From assembly GCA_030036985.1 (NCBI GenBank), contig JASHSD010000103.1:1-15123 (forward strand): a DNA stretch of 15,123 nucleotides, written 5' to 3'. Both the position numbers and the translations under genes were made by a program. Numbering within the stretch: the first letter of the stretch is position 1; each line of letters starts with the position of its first letter. This stretch comes from Bryobacteraceae bacterium (GTDB taxonomy: Bacteria > Acidobacteriota > Terriglobia > Bryobacterales > Bryobacteraceae). This document shows, piece by piece, positions 6,322-14,400 of the stretch. The notes under the pieces are model-generated. The model was not told the DNA's origin, ran no database searches, and worked only from the letters and a program-made list of their open reading frames with translations.

Positions 6322-9300
6322 ATGAGATCGAATTACAATGCGCCCCGGCATCAGACGGAAAGCGGCGGCGAAATCGCGGTCGTGGGCATGGCAATTCGTA
6401 CGGTCCTTTACAAAGATCTGAAACATTTCCGGCGCGCGTCGTTTTCCGGGGATGGCGAAGCTTTGCCCGCCGACGGCGCGACGGCGTTCCCGGAGGCCTC
6501 ACCCGGCGCGGCAGCTCTCGCCGATGCGGGTTGGACGGGTTCCCCCGAATTTCTCGAAATCGGCGCCGAGCGATGGATCGAAGATCTCGAGGCAGCGCTG
6601 CGCAATCCGGAGGTCGACTTCGCCTCGGGAATCTTGTGTGGATGTGCCGTGGGGGAAGAGGGCGGCGCGCTGGCTCTGAAAGCCCTTTGGGCGGCGGAGC
6701 GGGACGGCGACAGCATCTATGGCATCCTGGTTCCCGCCCCGGCCGGCGACTTCAGCCGCTGCGCATTGGCGGAAATCTGCGATTCGGCGGACGGCCGCGC
6801 CGGCGAAATACTGGAGCCTCTCTTCCCGCACCGCCGTGATGTCGCGCAGTGCCGCCTCGGAGAACCTCGCGCCGGCGAACCGCTGCGTGCATTTCAGGCG
6901 CTGGCAACGGCCATTCTTGCGGTTCATCTGAAGACCATACCGCCCGGCCGCACCGCTGCGGGTCCGCCGGTGAACTCCCCACCGCTGTTTTACGGCTGCG
7001 ACGCTCCGCGCCCCTGGATTCACGGTCTTCCGCAACCACGGGAAGCCGTCGTTTTCGGTTCCCTCCTGCCGCGAACACAGGTGCTGATTCGCGAATACAC
7101 GGGAGCGCATCCGCAACCTTTGGAAAGGCTTCCCGGCGGCCGACCGACCGAACTTTACCTCGCCGCGGCGGACAGCCGGGAGGAACTGGTCCTGCTGCTT
7201 CGGGCCGAGGCCGAACGGCTCAGAGGCGGCGAACAACCTCCGTTCGCGGAGTTCTGCCGCGCGAGATGCCGGGAAACGCGCGGCGCATACCGTTTTGCCG
7301 CCATAGCGCAATCGGCGCGGGATCTCGCCGGGAAAATCGACTCGGCGGTGACCTCGCTGGGAACGCGCGAGCGCTTGTTCGCCGAGAGGCTCGGTTATTA
7401 TTACGCGCGCACGGGCCGGGAGGGCGCCACGGGCCATGCAAAGACGGTATTTCTTTACCCGGGATTCAACTCCGAATATCCGGGAATGCTCGCCGACCTT
7501 TGCATGTACTTCCCGGGGACCCGCGAGTGGTTCGATGCACTCGATCGTTACAGCGACACCAGCAAACCGCTGCTCCCGAGCGATCTGGTGTATCCGCCGC
7601 CCGAAGGGCTCTCGGCCGAAGAACGCGAAAAGCTCCTCTGGGACCTGAAACTCGGCGGACCCGCGGGCCTGGTTGCCGATCTTGCGATGGGCGAGCTTGT
7701 CGAGGCCCTCGGCGTACGCTGCGACGCCGCGGCCGGACACAGCAATGGCGAGAATGCCGCCCTGATCGCGGCCGATATACTGCGTTACCGGGACAAGAGC
7801 GCGGTCCTCGACATGGTTGCCCGCATTACTCTGCATTACCGCGAGGGTGAGCAGCGGCACCGGAGCTATCTTGGGCACTTTCTCCTGGTGAGCGGGGTTG
7901 AGGAGAGGGAACTTCGCGCCTTGGTGGACGCGAGCGGCGGAAAGCTCCGGCCGGCGATGGAAAACTGTGTCAATCAGGTGGTTCTGTACGCCGCCGAAGC
8001 GGGGGAGGAACTGGCGGGGAAGATCCGGACTTTGGGAGGGGTATGCATTGTCAGGCCCACCGAACGCCCTTATCACACGCCTTTGTTCGAGGAGCACGCC
8101 GGGCTGCTGAAGGATTTTTATCGGAAAGCGAATGTCGGCGAAGGAATCCGCCCCGTTTACAGCACGTCTACCACGGAGCCTTTTCCCTCCGATCCCGAAG
8201 GCATCCGTCAACTCGCGCTTCGGCAGTGGATCCGTGCCGTGAAGTTCCGGCAAACGGTGGAGCGGCTCTATGAGGAGGGAGTGCGGTGCTTCATCGAGAC
8301 CGGTCCGGACGCCACGATCACGGCTTTCGTGAAAGATACGCTGCGAGGCAAGGAACACGTGGCGATTGCGTCGAACGTGCCTTATCGCAGCGGGTGGGAG
8401 CAGTTGCAGCACCTGGCCGCCCGCTTGTTCGTCGAAGGTTACGAAATCAGACCGGAGTTCTTCTTCGAAGCCCGGGGGCTTGCAGACGATCGCGAGACGG
8501 CGCCCGCTCGGGATACGGAATTATCACAAGGCGTCACAATTCCGGTTCGCGCCGCGGAAACGGGCAACGGTCTGCTCCCGGAGGCCGTGCGCGAATCGGC
8601 CATCGCGAGCCATTTCGAACTGATGGATCGTTTTCTCGAATCCCAGCGCTCGGTGATGAGTTCAATGGTTGCCCTGCTGAAGAGCGGAGGGCTGGGCGAT
8701 GTTCCCGACGTTACCCCCGACGTTACTTTCGATGCGCCTGTTGCAGCGGCCTGCGAAGCGCCCGCGGTCCCGCACCGGCCCGGCTCCCGCACCGCCGCCG
8801 CTCCGGCTCCCCGGCAATGGCGCCTTACGGGCGACATCCTCGAGCGCGGCGAGAACCGCTATTACGCCGAGCGGCTTTTCGACGTGAGCCAGGATCGCTT
8901 CCTGCTCGACCACGCGCTGGGACGCAGGATTTCCGATTGCCATTCCGAACTGATACCGCTTCCGATCGTGCCATTCACCATCAGCATGACGATTCTGGCG
9001 GAAGCGGCTTGCCGCCTCGCCGAAGGAAAACACTGCCTCGCCCTGACCGACATCCGGGGCTCCCGATGGCTCGCCGCCGACCGCGGCACGCTGCGCCTGG
9101 GGATCGAAGCCCAGAGGGAAAACGGCGGCCCCGATACCGAAGAGGTCCGCGTGCGGCTCTACGAGATCGATCGCGATTCGGGCCGCCGCTATCTGGCCTT
9201 CGAAGGCTCCGCGCTCATGGGCGCCCGGTACCCTGAGCGGCCCGCGCCAATGCCGGTTCGATCGGAAGACATCAGGCAAGCCCAGGTCCCGGTCGAGTTC

Positions 9301-10245
9301 TTCTACAGCTACTGCACCTACAACGGACCGGTATTTCAGGGCATTCGGCAGGTGCTCGAATTCGACGAATCCACAATAGTCTCGGACCTGCAGGTTCCCC
9401 CGACAGAGCGGTTCCGCGCCGATGGAGCCGATCCCGGATTCGAAATCCCGGGCGCTCTGCTCGACAGTGTCGGGCAGCTTTCGGGTTACTGGCTGGTAGA
9501 ACAGGGGATCCGCGATTTCGGCATCTTCCCGTTCCGCTGCGCCCGCTATTCGCAATTCGCCGAGGCACCCCGGCCGGGCGCCCGCTTCCGTTCGAACTGC
9601 TCGATCCGCCGTCACGCTCATATCGTGACCTGTTCGTTCGACTTCCTTGACGATGCCGGCAGGGTTTTCGCCCGTATTGAGGATATGGAGCTGCGCTTCT
9701 ACGACAACCCCTGGGTACGCAGGTTCTTCGTGGCGCATGATCCCGAGGATATGTTCACCACGCCTGACTCGGAATCCGGCCCCATGGTGGACGGAACCGA
9801 GGCCATCGCCCGTCGGATCGATACCCTGCCGGGCGAATTCCTGCATCAGAGCTGGAACATCTGGTCCCGCGCGCTGGCGCACCTCATTCTGAATTCAAGG
9901 GAACTTGATGCCTGGTACCGGCTGCCGGCGCGGGACGCCGCCGCATCGCAGATACTGCTCGAACGCCTGGTCGCCAAGGATGCCGTACGAGTCTGGGCTC
10001 GCCGCGAACTGATGGAGGAACTGCTTCCGGCCGATATCGAGGTCACTTCGGCCGACGAAGGCCGCGTTCGAGCGCACAGCCCGCTGATCCCGCCGGCCGT
10101 AACGGTCCCGCTGATCTCGGTGCGAAGCGTGGGCGAAGGCGCCGTGGCCATCCTGGGCGGCGCCGCGCCTGAGACCGCAGCGGAGTATTCGGCGGCGGCC
10201 GGAGCCGCCGCATTTGACGGCTTCCGCCAAACTGCGAACGTGTAA
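6322..10245 (+). CDS. PUFA/secondary-lipid-type synthase subunit: KS relic, AT, dehydratase, PPTase-like
   Basis: The protein has 1307 aa. Residues 17-262 align with ketosynthase landmarks (EIAVVGMA at the start; AERDGDSIYG at 125-134; LKTIPP at 203-208; PRPWIHG and VLIREY near the end), but the catalytic Cys and His segments are gone. Residues 374-720 are an acyltransferase: a YPGFNSEYPGM opening, GHSNGE with nucleophile S474, PYHTPLF with H585, and FIETGPD. A Pro/Ala-rich linker follows. Residues 845-1150 are a double-hotdog dehydratase with DHALGRRISD (H864), YNGPVFQG (1000-1007) and LLDSVGQ (D1048, Q1052). Residues 1158-1307 resemble a phosphopantetheinyl transferase (RLVAKDAVR, 1215-1223). 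The start at 6322 lacks a clear ribosome binding site; it is chosen because homology begins just after it and the open frame upstream (from 5953) is AT-rich and featureless. It probably loads acyl groups and dehydrates intermediates in iterative lipid synthesis with the synthase at 11407. Confidence 0.88.
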   Translation: MRSNYNAPRHQTESGGEIAVVGMAIRTVLYKDLKHFRRASFSGDGEALPADGATAFPEASPGAAALADAGWTGSPEFLEIGAERWIEDLEAALRNPEVDFASGILCGCAVGEEGGALALKALWAAERDGDSIYGILVPAPAGDFSRCALAEICDSADGRAGEILEPLFPHRRDVAQCRLGEPRAGEPLRAFQALATAILAVHLKTIPPGRTAAGPPVNSPPLFYGCDAPRPWIHGLPQPREAVVFGSLLPRTQVLIREYTGAHPQPLERLPGGRPTELYLAAADSREELVLLLRAEAERLRGGEQPPFAEFCRARCRETRGAYRFAAIAQSARDLAGKIDSAVTSLGTRERLFAERLGYYYARTGREGATGHAKTVFLYPGFNSEYPGMLADLCMYFPGTREWFDALDRYSDTSKPLLPSDLVYPPPEGLSAEEREKLLWDLKLGGPAGLVADLAMGELVEALGVRCDAAAGHSNGENAALIAADILRYRDKSAVLDMVARITLHYREGEQRHRSYLGHFLLVSGVEERELRALVDASGGKLRPAMENCVNQVVLYAAEAGEELAGKIRTLGGVCIVRPTERPYHTPLFEEHAGLLKDFYRKANVGEGIRPVYSTSTTEPFPSDPEGIRQLALRQWIRAVKFRQTVERLYEEGVRCFIETGPDATITAFVKDTLRGKEHVAIASNVPYRSGWEQLQHLAARLFVEGYEIRPEFFFEARGLADDRETAPARDTELSQGVTIPVRAAETGNGLLPEAVRESAIASHFELMDRFLESQRSVMSSMVALLKSGGLGDVPDVTPDVTFDAPVAAACEAPAVPHRPGSRTAAAPAPRQWRLTGDILERGENRYYAERLFDVSQDRFLLDHALGRRISDCHSELIPLPIVPFTISMTILAEAACRLAEGKHCLALTDIRGSRWLAADRGTLRLGIEAQRENGGPDTEEVRVRLYEIDRDSGRRYLAFEGSALMGARYPERPAPMPVRSEDIRQAQVPVEFFYSYCTYNGPVFQGIRQVLEFDESTIVSDLQVPPTERFRADGADPGFEIPGALLDSVGQLSGYWLVEQGIRDFGIFPFRCARYSQFAEAPRPGARFRSNCSIRRHAHIVTCSFDFLDDAGRVFARIEDMELRFYDNPWVRRFFVAHDPEDMFTTPDSESGPMVDGTEAIARRIDTLPGEFLHQSWNIWSRALAHLILNSRELDAWYRLPARDAAASQILLERLVAKDAVRVWARRELMEELLPADIEVTSADEGRVRAHSPLIPPAVTVPLISVRSVGEGAVAILGGAAPETAAEYSAAAGAAAFDGFRQTANV

Positions 10246-10263
10246 ACGGCGGGAACATTATTC

Positions 10264-10578
10264 ATGGAAACGAAACAAGCGAAACCCACCCAGGCCGAAA
10301 TCGAGGCCTGTCTTATCGAGATTCTCAACAGCGGCGAGGCCGGGCTCAATCCGGAAGGAGTTCCTCTCGAACCCGCGAGCCTGCTCGGCGCGGACCTGAA
10401 CCTGACCTCCATCGACATCCTCCACGTGCTGGCGTCGATCGATATGCGGTTGCGCCGCAAGCTGCCGTTTCAGGAATTGGTCATCACCCCGCACGGCTAT
10501 GTACAGGACCTCAGCGTGGCGCAGATCGCCGAGTTCGTCCATTCCACCTACGACCGGGCCTTGGTGAGCCCGTCCTGA
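10264..10578 (+). CDS. Stand-alone acyl carrier protein
   Basis: The protein has 104 aa. Helix-rich, with the carrier motif LLGADLNLTSIDILHVLASI, where S49 is the expected attachment point for phosphopantetheine. The usual D-S-L around the serine is T-S-I here, a permissible but less common form. The C-terminal LSVAQIAEFVH matches the last helix of carrier proteins. It starts 18 bases after the synthase subunit (GGCGGGA-like ribosome binding site just before) and so is in the same transcript. A role in carrying a starter or a growing acyl chain for the flanking synthase proteins is inferred. Its modification could be done by the PPTase-like domain at the end of the preceding protein, if that domain is active. 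Confidence 0.88.
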   Translation: METKQAKPTQAEIEACLIEILNSGEAGLNPEGVPLEPASLLGADLNLTSIDILHVLASIDMRLRRKLPFQELVITPHGYVQDLSVAQIAEFVHSTYDRALVSPS

Positions 10579-10657
10579 TGCGCTGCATTTCGATTGACGC
10601 CTGCGGAGTGATGCCTGGCATCGCCCATGCTACTGCCCATCGACCGAACCACCAACG

Positions 10658-11410
10658 ATGCTGATCAACACCCTGTTCGGAACCAGTCCGGCCGTTGTAC
10701 ACGCCCAAGGCCCGCACGAGCCGAAACCCCTGTTCGAAGAGATCTGCGGCCTCTTTTTCTCTTCGCCCCGGCGCGACTTCGGAGCCATCCCGGACCTTAC
10801 CATCCTGACCTGGAACAACGGAAACGCCGGCATGGGACTCTTCGAGCGCAGTCTCGATCACCTGGGCATTCCCTGTCTGATCTTGGGCGCGGGAATCCAT
10901 CCATGGGTGAACGGCCGGCACAAGCCGTCGCTCACCGCCGAGGCAGTGGAACGTATCGATACCGAATACGTAATGGGCGTGGATTCCCGCGACGCCATTC
11001 TCACCGGCGCGCCCGCGCGAATCCTCGCGGAACTCAAACGGGAATTCGACTGCGACCTCGTCTTCTCCGCCGACCGCATGAACTGGCCGAATCTGAAGCG
11101 TTTTCGCTCCTTTGAAAACGCCCTTCCGGGAGCCCGCGAAAGCGAGTTCCGTTATCTGAACAGCGGGGCGTTTATCGGCAAGACCGGCTTCTGCCGCGAG
11201 TTCTTCGGGAAGGCCGCCCGCACCGCGCCCGCGCCCGAAGCCCCGGAGACCGATCAGGGCATTTTCAAGCAGGTGTTTCAGGAGTTTTATCCACGCGTGC
11301 AGCTCGATTATCGATGCGCGCTGTTTCAGAACATGGGGTTCATCTCGAAACCCATTCTTAAATGGGGCGAAAGGGAACTCAGCCATTACGTCGCCGGAGG
11401 GGCCGAATGA
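10658..11410 (+). CDS. PLOD-type glycosyltransferase
   Basis: The protein has 250 aa. It resembles the glycosyltransferase domain of procollagen-lysine hydroxylases (PLOD/LH3): LTILTWNNGN (48-57), DSRD at 109-112 in place of the DSYD metal/sugar-nucleotide motif, DLVFSADRMNWP (133-144), YLNSGAFIG (166-174), TDQ (198-200) and LDYRCALFQNM (216-226). The first 35 residues (GTSPAVVHAQGP) look like the segment that normally comes last in this fold (an IHGNGP motif), so the order may be permuted. There is no signal peptide, so it is likely cytosolic. The start is at 10658 because the only in-frame stop upstream (10595-10597) leaves no other ATG or GTG; no clear ribosome binding site is seen. It ends with ATGA overlapping the next synthase gene. 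It could transfer a sugar to the lipid product or to a protein; the acceptor is unknown. Confidence 0.75.
   Translation: MLINTLFGTSPAVVHAQGPHEPKPLFEEICGLFFSSPRRDFGAIPDLTILTWNNGNAGMGLFERSLDHLGIPCLILGAGIHPWVNGRHKPSLTAEAVERIDTEYVMGVDSRDAILTGAPARILAELKREFDCDLVFSADRMNWPNLKRFRSFENALPGARESEFRYLNSGAFIGKTGFCREFFGKAARTAPAPEAPETDQGIFKQVFQEFYPRVQLDYRCALFQNMGFISKPILKWGERELSHYVAGGAE
11396..11400 (+). promoter_or_regulatory. Ribosome binding site for the NPD-KS synthase inside the glycosyltransferase gene
   Basis: GGAGG, 6 bases before the ATG at 11407, lies in the last codons of the glycosyltransferase gene. Together with the ATGA stop-start overlap it supports coupled translation of the two proteins. Confidence 0.85.
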
Positions 11411-14400
11411 ATTCGAGTTTTTCCTGTCTCGTGGTGATGCCGGGCCACATTGGCGACCCCGAGCTTCTCATTTCCGCGGTGCGTGGCGGAGGCGTCGCAA
11501 TCCTCGACCTGCTGTATTGCGGCCCGGAGGACCTTCCGCGAGCGGCGAGTAATCTTCAACGCCTGCTGGCGAACGTCCCCGAGGGCCGCGCCGGCGTAAG
11601 ACTGAGTCCGGAGCAGTTCGAGGAGTTTGCCCCGGTTGTCGCGCTCCTTGAAACGTCGCCGCACTGGATGATCGTGGCCGGCGCGCCGGAGGCTGCGATG
11701 CGGCCGGGCCGGCGCCTGCTGCGCGAGATCACCTCTGCCGATCAATTGGGGACCGACGGGGAAGCCGGCATCATCGACGGATACGTTGCGCGCGGCGACG
11801 AATCGGGCGGCTGGACGGGAGAGGAACCGGCGTTTATCCTGGCACAGAAGCTGGCGGCCGCCGGATTGGAGAACTTCTATGTTCAGGGCGGCATCGGTGT
11901 GCACACTGCCGCCGCCTGCCGGGTCGCGGGCGCTTCAGGCGTGGTGCTTGAGGAGCAGCTTTTTCTGATGCCGGAATCGCCGCTGCCTCCCGGCTACCGG
12001 GAGCTGATTGAGCATTCCACTCCGCAGGACGCAATCCGGGTCGGCCCGGCGCCAGGCGCAAGCTGCCGCGTGCTCGGTCGTTCGGCGGGGGGCGCTTTGT
12101 CGCAGTTGCGGGAGATGGCCGCGGAAGCGGAGTCGCACGAATTTCCCGAGCGATGGAAGGAGCGGGCACGGGCGCTCATCGGATGGGGAGATCCCGAAAG
12201 CTTCGCCTGGCCGACGGGTCAGATGATCGGCTATGCGGCGTCTCTCCGCGATCAGTACGGCAACACGGCGCGCATGGTCAATGCTGTACTGCGCGGCAGC
12301 GAAGATGCGGTTCGGGCCGCACAGGAACTCGCTCCGCTGGGCCCGGACTCGCCTCTGGCCCGCTCCCACGGAGCCGAGTATCCGATTCTGCAGGGTCCCA
12401 TGACCCGCGTGAGCGATACGGCGGATTTCGCAAGCGCCGTGGCGCGCGAAGGTGCGCTCCCGTTTATTGCTCTCGCGCTGATGGAAGGCGGGAAAGCCCT
12501 CGACCTGCTGCGCGACACGCGGGCGCGCGTTGGGGGCCGGCCTTGGGGAGCCGGCATTCTGGCGTTCGCGCCGGAAGAGATTTTGCGCGCGCACATCGCC
12601 GCCATTCGCGAAACGAAACCACCGTACGTTCTCATCGCCGGAGGGCGGCCCGACCAGGCACAGGAATTCGAAACCCTGGGAATCACAGCCTACATCCACG
12701 CTCCCGCGCCTTCCCTGCTGCAGGTATTCATCGCACAGGGCGCTCGCCGGTTCATTCTCGAAGGATACGAGTGCGGAGGCCACATCGGCCCGCTCAGCAG
12801 CTTTGTCCTGTGGGAAGGGGCCATCCGAACGGTGCTCGCGAGTACGCAGCCGGAGATGCACGTGGTATTCGCCGGGGGCATATCCGATGCCCTGTCGGCC
12901 GCGATGGTGTCCGCCATGGCCGCGCCGCTCGCCGAACGCGGAGTCCGCGTCGGCGTCCTGGTGGGGACGGGCTATCTGTTTACCCGCGAAGCGGTCGAGA
13001 CGGGAGCGGTGGTCGAGGGCTTTCAGAAGCGCGCCGCGCAATGCCGGCGGACGAGCATCGTGGACGTCGGCCCGGGCCACTCCATCCGGTGCGCCGCATC
13101 GCCCTTCACCGAGTTCTTCGAGGTCGAGAAGCGGCGCGTGAGCGCGACAGGCGTCGCGCCCGCCGAGGCATCCTCGCAACTCGAACGCCTGGTTCTCGGA
13201 CGGTTGCGCATCGCTTCGAAGGGCATAGATCGCGAGGGCGATGCGCTGGTCAATGTCACGGAAGAAACGCAGCTCGCTCAAGGCATGTACATGATCGGGC
13301 TCGCGGCGACCATGCGCGAGGGCATCGGCACTATCCGCGAGTTACACGACGCCATTTCGCGCGGCGGTGTCGAGGTTCTGCGATCGCGGTCTCTCGAAGC
13401 CCGGCAGATCCTCCAGGGGCGCTCGCGCATCGCGGTCGTCGGGATCGGTTCCCTCGTCCCCCAAGCCCAGACGCCCGATCGTTTCTGGCGCAATCTCCTC
13501 GTCAAATCCGACGCCATCCGGGAAGTACCCGCCGAATACTGGGATTGGAGGCTCTACTACGATCCCGACCCCGGCGCTCCCGACATGACTTACTCAAAAT
13601 GGGGCGCGTTTCTCGATGAAGTGGCCTTCGATCCGGTCAAATTCGGCATTCCGCCGGTGTCGCTGAAATCCATCAACCCCGGACAGCTGCTGATCCTCGA
13701 AACCGTCCGCCGGGCTTTGGCCGACGCCGGTTACGAGACCGGCGGCTTCGACCGCGAAAACACCTGCGTCATCCTGGGCAGCGACGGCAGCAGCTTCATT
13801 CAGAATCAGTACCTGACGCGCTCAATTCTCCCTCTGGTGCTGGATACACCGCTTAAGAACGTTACCGATCGCATGCCCGAATGGACCGACGAGTCGTTCC
13901 CGGGCATCCTGAATAACGTCAGCGCCGGGAGAGTGGCCAATCGGTTCGACCTCGGCGGCACGAATTTCGTGGTGGACGCCGCCTGCGCGTCGTCGCTCAA
14001 AGCCATCGAACTGGCTATGTTCGAACTCGAAAGCGGTCGCAGCAACGTGGCGATCGCGGGCGGTATCGATGTGGCGCAGGCGCCGTCTTCCTTCACGGCC
14101 TTCAGCAAGACGCACGCACTTTCGCCGCGCGGCCGCGCTCAGACCTTCGACAAGGCGGCCGACGGAATCGTCATCAGCGAAGCGGTGGGGGTGGTGATTC
14201 TGAAGCGCCTCGACGATGCCGAACGCGACGGCGACCGCATTTACGCGGTGATCGACGGCATGGCGAGTTCGAGCGACGGAAAAGCGATGGGCCTGACGGC
14301 TCCGCGTCCTAAAGGGCAGGCTCTGGCCTGCCGCCGCGCCTACCGTCTGGCGGGCGTGGAGCCGCGCACCGTTGCGCTTTACGAGGCGCATGGCACCGGA

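Noticed and set aside
6499..8412. Long minus-strand open frame opposite the AT-containing synthase subunit
   Set aside because: The plus strand encodes recognisable KS-like and AT domains here; the antisense product has no recognisable features. The same applies to the antisense frames at 8662-9882, 11935-13281 and 13822-15099.
10578..10664. Short 28-codon open frame between ACP and glycosyltransferase, starting in an ATGA overlap
   Set aside because: The overlap is suggestive, but the product is very short and not recognisable, there is no ribosome binding site, and it ends inside the glycosyltransferase start. A role as a coupling leader peptide is possible but unsupported.
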